Source of the DNA: Serpula lacrymans var. lacrymans S7.9
Taxonomy: Eukaryota; Basidiomycota; Agaricomycetes; Boletales; Serpulaceae
Assembly (NCBI RefSeq): GCF_000218685.1
Contig: NW_006763294.1
Span: 617,691 to 681,690, forward strand
Length of the DNA stretch: 64,000 bases
Reading direction: 5' to 3'
The notes under the pieces are model-generated. The model worked only from the letters and a program-made list of their open reading frames with translations. It made no database searches and was not told the DNA's origin. The position numbers and the translations under genes were made by a program. Of the stretch, positions 45,484 to 53,876 are shown in pieces. Each line of letters begins with the position of its first letter. Position 1 is the stretch's first letter.

Positions 45484-46670
45484 AAACCCTGAAGGATCTT
45501 TGCTCTTTCTTCCGCACTCATCTTTTGCAAGAACTCTCTAACATTGAATTGGGGTTTTGCGTGCGCCTCTTTCTTGCATTCGAAGGATCGGTGTCCTTTT
45601 TCTCCGCACCGGTAGCAAAGCCCTTTCTGTCGGTACTCCGCTTTGTCGACCTTCATCGGGTCACCGGCTTGGGTATAAAGGTACCCGCTACCGTCCTTCT
45701 TTCTTTCGACCTTTGGTTCGGTCTTTCCTCCTCCGTCTTGCTTCTTTTTCTCCGTGCTCCTGAAGCTCTCCTTCTCCGCCTCTCTGTGGCGCCACAAGTA
45801 GTCAATGCGGATCAACTCCTTTTTCCATTCTTCGTAGTTGGCTGGCTCCCGGCCGCCGTATATCACCTGATTGACCAGGGGTTCATTCATGTTTCTACGT
45901 AAGAGTGAAATGAGGAAGTCCTCATTGGCTGCTTGGAGGTAGTTAGCCTCTCTTCTCAGTTCTTCGAAATGTTCGAAGTGCTTCTCTGCCGTGTTTTTCC
46001 CTTGGCGCAAGATCATGATATCATTGCGGGCGGCGAGTTGCTCGTGAACATTCTTGAACCGAGTCTCCATTTTGTGGGCGAACCACTCAAAACTTTCGTA
46101 AGTGGATTTGAGGTTTTCTCCTCGCATCCTCTTTTCTATCTTCGTCTCCATCCACTCCGTTCTGAAGGCAGCCGCTGCTCCTCCTGTCATGAAAGAAAGC
46201 ACATAGGCGATCTTTCTCTTATCATCCGCAAAATACTCCTCATCATCCTCGTAGTTTAGCATTAAGGCCTCGCGGAAAGCCTTGTACTTCTTTCGGTCTC
46301 TATCGAAGTTCTCAGGCTTCTGGAGTGCCGTTCTCGTTCTGTCTACGCGTCTCGGCTGCGTATTGGGTGGCGTGGGTGCGGATGCGGCGGGAGCGGACGT
46401 AGAAGAATTCGACGTAGCTAACCTCAGCTTGGCTAGCAATTCTTCTACTTCTTCTTTCGCCTCTGTCAGCTGTGTTTCGTAGAGGTCGTGGAGCCGTCTC
46501 TGCTCCTGTTCTATTCTGGCCTGAACGTATTGTTCCAGTCCAGCTTCCTTCGATGTTGGTGCTTGTGGTTCCAGGGGTGGGAGTGCACCTGACAATTCTC
46601 CCATTCCTATCTCTGATGTGTCCGGCTCTTCGCGCGGACCTCGCCACTCTCCGAATGCTGCTGTTGTCAT
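45480..46670 (-). CDS. gag: outer element Gag (CCHC zinc knuckle)
   Basis: ATG at 46670 (MTTAAFGEWRGPREEPDTSE), 396 aa, intact. A coiled coil (ARIEQEQRRLHDLYETQL...) and a capsid-like core (KYKAFREALMLNYEDDEEYF, FEWFAHKMETRFKNV, EEWKKELIRIDYLWRHREAE) are followed by the zinc knuckle CYRCGEKGHRSFEC. It ends ...KILQGF with TGA immediately after a GGGTTTT heptamer that can shift ribosomes -1 into pol. Confidence 0.9.
   Translation of the reverse strand: MTTAAFGEWRGPREEPDTSEIGMGELSGALPPLEPQAPTSKEAGLEQYVQARIEQEQRRLHDLYETQLTEAKEEVEELLAKLRLATSNSSTSAPAASAPTPPNTQPRRVDRTRTALQKPENFDRDRKKYKAFREALMLNYEDDEEYFADDKRKIAYVLSFMTGGAAAAFRTEWMETKIEKRMRGENLKSTYESFEWFAHKMETRFKNVHEQLAARNDIMILRQGKNTAEKHFEHFEELRREANYLQAANEDFLISLLRRNMNEPLVNQVIYGGREPANYEEWKKELIRIDYLWRHREAEKESFRSTEKKKQDGGGKTEPKVERKKDGSGYLYTQAGDPMKVDKAEYRQKGLCYRCGEKGHRSFECKKEAHAKPQFNVREFLQKMSAEERAKILQGF
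45483..45489 (-). promoter_or_regulatory. candidate -1 frameshift site, outer gag/pol
   Basis: Minus strand GGGTTTT in gag frame G-GGT-TTT, directly followed by the gag stop TGA (45482-45480). Pol is open in the -1 frame (TTG AAG AGG...). The heptamer is a canonical X-XXY-YYZ slippery sequence. Confidence 0.6.
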
Positions 46671-46809
46671 TGTCTGGGTAGGGGGTGTGGTATCGGGTTC
46701 TGATCGGTTCTATTTCTGGGAATGTGAAGTAAATTTCCCAAGCTAATCTATTCTCGGAGTGAAAGCGTTCTTCTGCTAGCCACTCTTCGAATTTCCCAGG
46801 TTGCATACA
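46312..46809 (-). CDS. outer element short frame overlapping gag start
   Basis: From the ATG at about 46809 (MQPGKFEEWLAEERFHSENR), a frame that overlaps the gag start in another frame. The part upstream of gag (LAWEIYFTFPEIEPIRT...) is protein-like; the part inside gag is Arg-rich and may be a shadow. It could be a uORF regulating gag, or a relic joined to gag in relatives. Confidence 0.3.
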   Translation of the reverse strand, partial: CMQPGKFEEWLAEERFHSENRLAWEIYFTFPEIEPIRTRYHTPYPDNDNSSIRRVARSARRAGHIRDRNGRIVRCTPTPGTTSTNIEGSWTGTIRSGQNRTGAETAPRPLRNTADRGERRSRRIASQAEVSYVEFFYVRSRRIRTHATQYAAETRRQNENGTPEA

Positions 46810-47078
46810 AAAGAGTTCCCCGATGATAAGTCGGATCAACACTTTCTAATGTAAGCTCAACCTGTCTATCTGTTTCCTTCTTTAGTCAAGCGGTTCCTCT
46901 TCTGTCCCGCACTGACTGTGTACGTAACTAATTCTAATCTGATATATCGGTGTTCTAAAGTATAGTAACTGAGGTCCAGACGGTTGTCTCAGTGATACCC
47001 AGCGAATAACCGCGTGCAGGTCTTTTCCAACTGGTGGACTCAAGTGAGCGGCCTGGTCAGAAGGGTAAAGAAGCTCTT

Positions 47079-47339
47079 TTAAACTAAGTAATACCTATCG
47101 GGCTCCACGCCGTCAAGGGTTCTAGCTAAAGGGTTGGAAGGGGGAGTGAGGGGGATATCGACAAACGACTCTGTGGGTGAGACGTTGGCAGGGAAAAATG
47201 AAACAATGGTGGATGGTCGGGTGATAGGTGTGATGATAGTTGGTTTGGTGATATAGACGTAGAGTTTGGCAATGCCAAAGAGTATGATTGCGATGAGAGG
47301 GAATAGGGTGATGATTAGGATAGCTGTGCTTTTGCTCAT
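47079..47339 (-). CDS. outer element leader ORF with transmembrane segment (86 aa)
   Basis: ATG at 47339, within 30 nt of the LTR end and just after the primer site. MSKSTAILIITLFPLIAIIL leads into FGIAKLYVYI, one strong membrane helix, followed by a Thr/Pro-rich tail ending DRYYLV. It is the first ORF downstream of the primer site. Not a known Gypsy protein. It could be a uORF peptide, an accessory membrane protein or chance. Confidence 0.4.
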   Translation of the reverse strand: MSKSTAILIITLFPLIAIILFGIAKLYVYITKPTIITPITRPSTIVSFFPANVSPTESFVDIPLTPPSNPLARTLDGVEPDRYYLV

Positions 47340-47356
47340 CAACAGGTGTCGTTCCA

Positions 47357-47367
47357 AGTTGTAGATT
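47357..47367 (-). other. outer element primer-binding site (self-priming)
   Basis: On the minus strand AATCTACAACT, one nucleotide after the 5' LTR. Exact complement of AGTTGTAGATT in the LTR (plus coordinates 47457-47467), 34 nt downstream of TATATAA (47501-47495). Same geometry as in the inner element. Confidence 0.8.
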
Positions 47368-47368
47368 A

Positions 47369-47710
47369 TGTAAAGACCCTAGCTGTTATGCCAGTAACCC
47401 GAGCAGCATAGGACTTAAATCACACAACAAGTGTTTGACAAGCAAGTATAAGAGTAAATCTACAACTGGGGTATGTACATGGATATCGTGCTAGTTATAT
47501 AGAAGAAGGCATGAGGCTACGGTGAGGTATGACGTAGCGTATTGGTAAGTAACATGTGTAATGCGTGAGGCTGATTGGTAATGAGTATTACTAATGTGTC
47601 ACGTGATTACTAGATAAGATAAGATCAAGGAGAGATTAGATAAGGTGAGATAATAGTCTCTATCTCGCGATTAGATAAAAAAGATGAGTCACATGGGTAC
47701 GATCGTGACA
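47369..47710 (-). repeat. outer element 5' LTR (right)
   Basis: 342 bp; contains the minus-strand TATA box at 47495-47501. Followed by the target duplication GTAAA at 47711-47715. Confidence 0.95.
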
Positions 47711-47765
47711 GTAAAGCACCAGACCATGAAAGCTGGAGTCCCAGGCTCAAGCCCTGGCCAATGCA
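47711..47765 (+). tRNA. tRNA-Met-like sequence, right part
   Basis: GTAAAGCACCAGACCATGAA continues the left part at 32758-32780 and ends ...GGCCAATGCA with a TTTT run a few nucleotides later. T arm CCAGG-CTCAAGC-CCTGG. Defective anticodon arm; see the left part. Confidence 0.5.
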
Positions 47766-48196
47766 TGTTTTCTCATACTATAAACAAATGTCATAATTTG
47801 TCAGTATCATCCTTGCCGTTGGAATCTACAGAATTTCCACTGTCTTCTCCAACGTTGGTGAGCTCTGCATCGTCAACCAATCCAATTTCCTCCTCATTCA
47901 AAGTCTCTGTCAGTGTGGGTACCATCTTAGCATGCGGCTGTTCTCTCTCCTCTAGTGGTGTATTTCTCGCATAAACATGCCCAGGGGCTAAACCCCACTT
48001 ATAGCGCATGAAGATGGAACCTTTGTGACGTGAGTTTTTGGAGGGGCTCAAAAAATATAATGATTACGTACCGATTGACATAGTAAGTTTGATAATCCTT
48101 TGAATCCTTAGCGGACTGTGACAGACCAACTCCATCTGGATGTGCTTCACCCATAGAGAATCCAGGTATGATATGACAACCTCGGAGGATTTCCGC

Positions 48197-50011
48197 TGTC
48201 ATGCACCAAAGTTGATTGGTAGCATGGACAGGTGTCAATAAAAAAGCGAATATTCAAAAAGACTCGCCTTTGCGCCACACAGGCACAGTGCCACATGGAA
48301 TAGTAATTAATATTGCCCTTTTCGAACTTGTGGCTGATCAGCACCACCTCTATTAGGCAATCCAGTCACGCTCACCTTTGCTTTTCCATCCGGTACTTTC
48401 CATGTTTCGGCATTTCGGAAAATTTTCGCATCGCCACTGGCTACACATTGCATTGCGCCCTCGCTTTTGTCATTTCCCTTACTCCCCTTCCTTTGCCTAG
48501 CCCCACCATGGGCCCCTTCCTCTCCTTTTTATTCTCACCTGACGGTCGTTTCTGGATCCCCATTCTAATCCACTTTTTCGTCACCTCCACCCTCCTCCTC
48601 CTCATCTTATTTGCACCCCCACCATTTCTGATGTCACCACTTCTTATCCGCTTCCGTCGCCGATCTGTTGACTACCACGTGCCACTGCTGATATCAGCAA
48701 AGCCCCGGCGGCCGGTTCAAATAGGGCAACAGGTCCATCTTTATGACGTCGATCTACCATCATATACTATCAAAACATCAGTCGCTCATCTTGCCTGGTT
48801 GGAGCGTGGGTGGGTAATTTTTGAGCTGGAGAAGGTTCATCCCCTTGCGTCGCCCATGTTCATCGCTGTCCCATTCACTTGGGTACACTTATCTTTTGTC
48901 CATCGTCTTCGCTACAGCTACACCTATCACACGCTGCCTGGGACTCACTTGTTCCAAATTGGAACTACTCCTCTCCCTCCCTCGTTTGATCAGGTGGTCC
49001 AACACAACCAGTCCATTGGTAAGGCCATGGAACTGTCGGATTTGGACTAGGTGGTGGACCGGTGGCTCCAGTTTCTTTTTCTTCAGCAGAACATTCATTT
49101 ACAGTGTGATTATTTTTGATTTTTGAATCATTTTTATGGACACATATTTTTTTAGAATGCCTGACTGACAATAAAGGAACTGTGTTGATACTGATAGTGT
49201 TTTGCCTTGCCCTTTTTTTACTGCATCTTCCCATGACATCATGATTTTCCTGCTCTCTTTTTGCTATTGGACTTTACTTTATGGCTGTACAAACCTGTGA
49301 CATTACTCACAGCATTTATTGTTCTATCCCTTTCTTTTCCTTTTTTTGACAATCTTATCCTGTACTACCTACGCAGGATTCGTCAGCGTACATTCCTTCC
49401 TTCATATTCTTTCTCATTCTTTTTGCACAGCTATACTGTGCATAGCCTACTTTTCTTTTACTATATAAACCCCTGTATTTTACCTTGTAAAAAAAAACAA
49501 CAAGAACTCCAATCCAGACTTCTTCTCTAATCTCAAGTTCACTACTCTCTGCTACTTGTGATCCAGTGTGGTCACAACACTTCCCACTGCTACCACTGTT
49601 AATTGCTGTCATCGTCACTTCCCACTTTTGAAGTCATTGTTATCCCTTTCGATTAGAGTCCTTCTGAGCACTACAGTTTGTGCGTCAGGAGCCTGCTATC
49701 ACTGGGAACCTCGTCATATTGTCGTTCTCAAACCTACCTTGTGCTACAATTAGCAAGGTAGTGCTCGTCTATACTCGTCACAAAGCCCCTATCCTTCTAT
49801 AAATTCAACTATCCCTCCTCCTCAAAACCCACACTCATACACCTCTGGGTTTTACTTTGAAGGATCTTTATACATACCACCCCATGAACAACCAGACCAC
49901 TCCACTGTTCTAGGAGGCAAAGCCCATAAACAAGTTCCGTGGAATCTGGGAGGATTGTGTGTTAGTTTGTTTTTGTCTGTGGTTTTCTAACAACAGTACT
50001 CATCATCGACA
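48197..50011. mobile_element. unclassified 1815-bp insertion in the Plavaka remnant
   Basis: Removing 48197-50011 and one copy of CCGC restores the transposase reading from FGFLDPA directly to EILRGCH. The insertion begins TGTCATG and ends ATCGACA (TG...CA, TGTC/GACA ends) and is flanked by CCGC at 48193-48196 and 50012-50015, a 4-bp target duplication. No long terminal repeats are seen inside it. Towards its right end it has a promoter-like TATATAAA (about 49460). It carries one plus-strand ORF. A solo LTR, a non-autonomous LTR derivative or a DNA element with very short inverted ends are all possible. Confidence 0.6.
48508..49050 (+). CDS. hypothetical membrane protein inside the 1.8-kb insertion
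   Basis: From the ATG in CCACCATGG (48508), 180 aa: MGPFLSFLFSPDGRFWIPIL and the following HFFVTSTLLLLILFAPPPFL form two hydrophobic segments. After these come a basic stretch (LIRFRRRSVDYHV) and a soluble-looking region (VHLYDVDLPSYTIKTSVAHL, WVIFELEKVHPLASPMF). The excellent start context and intact frame suggest it may be expressed. No family recognised. Confidence 0.35.
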   Translation: MGPFLSFLFSPDGRFWIPILIHFFVTSTLLLLILFAPPPFLMSPLLIRFRRRSVDYHVPLLISAKPRRPVQIGQQVHLYDVDLPSYTIKTSVAHLAWLERGWVIFELEKVHPLASPMFIAVPFTWVHLSFVHRLRYSYTYHTLPGTHLFQIGTTPLPPSFDQVVQHNQSIGKAMELSDLD

Positions 50012-51202
50012 CCGCCGGGTCAAGAAATCCAAACACATCCTCCCTATCCATCCGTACAAAACTAATTTTTTCTAGGTGTTTGTGGCTGGTGGGGAGTGTC
50101 GCTGGCTCGAGTGGTTCGTACCATCTAACCCAAAGAAAATCCAAACAATGTGCTTGGTAGTCGACCATTCCTGGCCCTGTGTAGATAATGTTTGCGTGAT
50201 AAATACCTAATACTCGAGCATACCAGAAATGGTGTCCAGAAGGATTATCGAGGCCGGCTAGTACCATCACATTGTTATGTGACGTGTTTGAGTTAATGAC
50301 ATCTTGTCCACGTCGAACATTGTACGATGTATAGTTTATTCGCATCGTACTATGACTTTAGATGTGGTTATTCTTGAAGAATATTTGGTCGCTCCCACTC
50401 GACATTGTTTATTGTAGAGGGATTGGTGCTAAGGGGAGCTGAGGCCGGGTTCCCAGATTCTGAGAGTATAAGATCCTTCAACCGTGGCAGAACATGACTC
50501 CTGAGCTTTGGTAAGAATCCCTAAGTGAAAACAGACGATGTGTCAGCAAACTGGACTAACATGAAGAGTCTGATCAACTGACCTTTGTGGCAGGATCACC
50601 AAGCCTACTACGCAAGAATATGTCAATGTCAACTGGATTGTTCTGAGACGTTCCAATAAAATGATGAATGCTGGCTGATATAGATGCATTATCTGAATCG
50701 TGTTGTCTATGTGAGCTGAGCAGTTTATTTTGAATCTGACGGATCTGGGTTTGATGACGTTCAATTTTTGCAATTTGTTTAGTAAAGAACTTCCTGCTGG
50801 TTTGTGTATAGCAGGCCTTCGGATTACGATGCTCGAGTTCACCCTAGGATAAAAGTAAATTAGAATAGTTAGATTTGTCTTAAATTGTCCAGTAAAACGA
50901 CACAGCAATATCCAAACTGACTGAAATCCTCAGCAAGGTCACTGAGAGCACAGACTGGCTGTACTTTTGAAAACCCAAGAAAAAAGAACCTTACTGACAA
51001 TTTGGGTTGTATATGAGTCAGTAGTTCCTAGCCTTTGAATTGTAGTAGTGTAGTCGCCAATGGCATGAATCTTGTAGGTATTGATATTGAAAAGTTTGAC
51101 TTTCCTAGAGTTATCGCTTGACGATGCTGCTGCATTAGTACCATTGCTTTCCTTGGCCTGTGTTACGATAACACAATTTTCGGACCTTTCCTTCATTTCC
51201 AT

Positions 51203-51559
51203 TCTCCGCTTGAACCTTGTATACTTTAGCTTTCACACATGGTGCCACGCGGCACTTCCCCTTTTGTTCAAACTCCTCTTTCTCACGCCGCATTGCCTTC
51301 TTGTTATTTTAAATACAACTCTCTCACACAGTGGAGCTGGTCATGCGGGCTAGGCCCCATGACATCATCAGCCACTGACTTTATCAACTGTGCAGTACAT
51401 AAGTACAAACACTCTGTATTAGTATATATACCCCAATAGATCCAGGAGACTCCTTAGCGAGTCCTCCTATTGTATACCAACAAACTCTCTGCAGCTTAAG
51501 GGGTAACCACTCCCTCATCACTACCTTTATAGTGTGTTCTTGCTCTTGGTTGTTACATG
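51203..51559. other. AT-rich, promoter-like stretch, possibly LTR-derived
   Basis: Contains a TATA-like run (TATATATACCCC, about 51420) and short direct and inverted strings reminiscent of an LTR, but I found no clear TG...CA ends with a target duplication. Confidence 0.3.
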
Positions 51560-52479
51560 TTGTGACATCTGAACTAAACTACCGTCCTCATATTCCATGA
51601 GGCTCCAGTCACCATTGCTCTGGAAGTCGCCTTTGCACCAAACAGCAATGACATAGCACTACTTTCAAGATTTTGACCAGGCAGGGACGACTCAGGTTGA
51701 GATGTATACTTTGGCGATGACTTCCACATCGCATGCAGACGATCCCACTATCTGAATTGCCCACGCACTTTCTCTAAATGTAGATATTTATATGCTTCCA
51801 TTCTGAAATCCCAACTGATTCAAAACTCACCAATAGGGTTGCTAAAACCCGACGAAGCCAACTCTTCAGCAGACAATCCAGCACCTGTACCTGACAAGCT
51901 GCGCACACACTCCTTATACTTTTTCCCGAGGCTTCAAAAGTATTCATCATGTTGATATCATCATGTCTGTTAAAAATAATATATAAATATGTACTGGTCG
52001 AGTCTTGATTGCACTGATTCTCCAAATTGCTTGCGGTGATGGTCAACTGCAATACAAAATTCTTCCTTTGAGTCGTTCTTGAAAACATGTCGAGCAATTC
52101 TTCTGACGATCGGGACCCTGACACTCTTGGTGTTCCTCACAACTGGCCGGTTTTGTCCCCTAGCTACAGATAACGAATCAGAAAAAAGCATTTGACGTCA
52201 CACAGGATGTTTCTCGAGCCAATCCATTATGCGGTCAGTACGTTTGTTTGACCAAGTAATGCGAGATGGAGCTGGGGGATTGCCTTGGGATGCAAGGGTC
52301 TGCACTGATCCTGTCTTGCAACTTGTAAGAGTCCTAGCGATGCTGTGGCCTTCACCAGACAGTTGTTGGCTCTGATTGTCGTTGTCAAAGATGTCGTCGA
52401 TGCTGTGGGACGACATGAGGAACCTCGAGGTTGGAAGCAGGGCTGCTAGTGGGTCATCGGTATGGAGGGGCGTCCCCAT
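51560..52479 (-). pseudogene. Myb/SANT-like DNA-binding protein, degenerate
   Basis: From ATG 52479: a Ser-rich N-terminus, then ITWSNKRTDRIMDWLEKHP, an in-frame TGA, and RQMLFSDSLSVARGQNRP, IARHVFKNDSKEEFCIAVDH and FGESVQSRLDQ. After a likely intron the frame gives TGAGLSAEELASSGFSN and, after another stop where tryptophan is expected, WDRLHAMWKSSPKY. The order (W...R-T-x-R-h-h-x-W-L-E, then RQ-x-L-F-S-D-S, then a WxxLHxxW motif) matches a family of SANT/Myb-like proteins abundant in Agaricomycetes, often near transposons. At least two premature stops indicate a pseudogene. Confidence 0.6.
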
Positions 52480-53419
52480 CGATTAAGGGATTGAATCGGC
52501 GCTTCAATATACTAGCTTTCCCATGAGTATCCGCCTCCGCAAATTCGGGTTTGCGACAAATATTTTTTGGATTTCTATCCACAAAAATACCCTAGGGTTT
52601 GAGGTAAGGCCATTCGGGTAGCGATGACGTGACCTGTACAGCAGCTACGCGAAAACAGTCTGCAGCTAAGCGTAGCTATGCGAGGACGCTCTGAACAGAG
52701 CTCTTACTCAGGCATTACTCAGTCATTACTCACAGTTTTGATAGAATAACAGGAAGTGAAATTTTTATCAAAAGTGCGGTGTTATAATATCTTATGCCAA
52801 TTATGAATATGTAAAATATATTATCTGCGTTATAATCGCTGATAACCATACTCCATCACCGACTAACTATACAACTCATTATAATCGTTTTGAGTGCTTA
52901 CGTGTTTACCAGTATTCATGAATTTCCATCCAATCTAAACTTTGATAATAAGACCAGCCAGGTAATGTCTGACAAAGTGGCACGAGAATCTAGTTTTTAT
53001 TATACATCTTGTGAACTTGATAAGACCTGATAAGACCTGATCCAAAGTTCATCGAATACCTAATGTCAACGTGCTAATATTGACTATTATTACAGCGCCA
53101 ATATTATGGTCTTACCATGATAGGATTTTCCAAATGCGCGTAAACTTACTACTCACAAGTCTTAATCAAGCCTCCCGTGCCGCAGTAGCGCCAGATATCG
53201 AGCTTCGCGTGTGATTCTATACGCATCTTCATATTGCGATTCAAAGGCGTTACTGAGTCGCAAATAGTCACAGGTCATCTGATGTTATGTGGGTCTAGAT
53301 TCCTGCAAATGTACATCTCGCCGAACTTTCAAGGTAATCTTTATTACTTGATGCCACACCAACTCTTATGTTTTACGAAAAATTCATGATCTGGCAGATA
53401 GTAACCAATTGCCCTGAGC
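52480..53419. other. AT-rich stretch without recognised gene
   Basis: Short direct repeats only: ATTACTCA repeated at about 52710-52730 and GATAAGACCT twice at 53019-53040. No coding signal recognised. Confidence 0.5.
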
Positions 53420-53876
53420 CTAGCTTGAAGTCGCGGCCTGAGAAATTGCGAATTCACCACTAGTCGCGTAAATAATATTGATGTCGCTGCAAACAAACTT
53501 TTAGCGTTATTCCTCAAAAGACAAGTAAAAGCTGATTTACTCGGGGGAAACTGCTTCTGCAACATAGTTGTTGCTTGAATAAATAAACAAGCGCGAACGA
53601 GTTAGCAATTTCAATTGATGCATTACAAGCGTCTTACCTAGCAGGAACAATGGGAAATTTTATGGTTAAGGAATTCAGGCTGCTCTGCACATTGTTGGCA
53701 ATAGCTAACGAGGTGCGTAATTGTGCATTGGTAATATCCAAGGCGAAGGTCGAGGGGTCACCGGCCTCAGTTGTCCATACAAAAGTAGCCTCCCCACCTG
53801 AAGTCAAACCAATGGGAGTGTCGAGCGTCAGTGCAGAAGCGAGAGTAGGCAAGACAATGGCAAGAACGCTAGACAT
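53420..53876 (-). CDS. small secreted KNH1-like (Ig-fold) protein
   Basis: Exons 53638-53876, 53541-53573 and 53420-53486 (phases agree) give 112 aa. ATG at 53876 starts a signal peptide (MSSVLAIVLPTLASALTLDT). The mature part IGLTSGGEATFVWTTEAGDP, ALDITNAQLRTSLAIANNV, VPASNNYVAEAVSPDDINII and YATSGEFAISQ has the strand pattern of the KRE9/KNH1 N-terminal domain found in many small secreted or GPI-anchored fungal proteins: LTPxxxxxGGxxTxxWT at the start and a closing ATSGxFxIxxA. There is no GPI signal or Ser/Thr-rich tail, so it is probably freely secreted. Likely at the cell wall or outside; exact role unknown. Confidence 0.8.

Larger units (their letters stand above)
32781..47710 (-). mobile_element. 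outer LTR retrotransposon (Gypsy/chromovirus), minus strand, split by a nested element
   Basis: LTRs of 342 bp at 32781-33122 and 47369-47710, both TG...CA. I count three substitutions between them. The 5-bp target duplication is GTAAA (32776-32780 and 47711-47715). Reading on the minus strand: 5' LTR (right), primer site, a short ORF with a membrane segment, a second short ORF, gag (46670-45480), pol (protease in 45483-44383, then RT-RNase H 36345-34918, then integrase and chromodomain to 33037), polypurine tract, 3' LTR (left). Pol is interrupted by the inner element (36346-44377) and by one in-frame stop at 34915-34917. Without the nested element it is about 6.9 kb. Order PR-RT-RH-IN-chromodomain places it in the chromovirus branch of Metaviridae. 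It looks moderately old and defective. Confidence 0.95.
47791..51202 (-). pseudogene. Plavaka-type (CACTA superfamily) transposase, C-terminal part, degenerate
   Basis: Minus-strand pieces in order: VKLFNINTYKIHAIGDYTTT (51202-50998); GELEHRNPKACYTQTSRKFF and the basic helix KQIAKIERHQTQIRQIQ (about 50843-50582); GFLPKLRSHVLPRLKDLIL (from about 50522); NYTSYNVRRGQDVIN, FWYARVLGIYHANI, LDFLWVRWYEPL, EDVFGFLDPA (50345-50016); then, after a 1.8-kb insertion, EILRGCHIIPGF and YYVNR, IFMRYKWGLAPGHVYA (48192-47791). These match the conserved C-terminal region of Plavaka transposases common in Agaricomycetes. Stops and a frameshift around 50360-50400 and the insertion at 48197-50011 make it non-functional. 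The catalytic N-terminal part is not seen. Confidence 0.75.

Noticed and set aside
51203..51559. Solo LTR between the Plavaka remnant and the SANT-like pseudogene
   Set aside because: Promoter-like features exist, but I could not find TG...CA boundaries with a matching target duplication.
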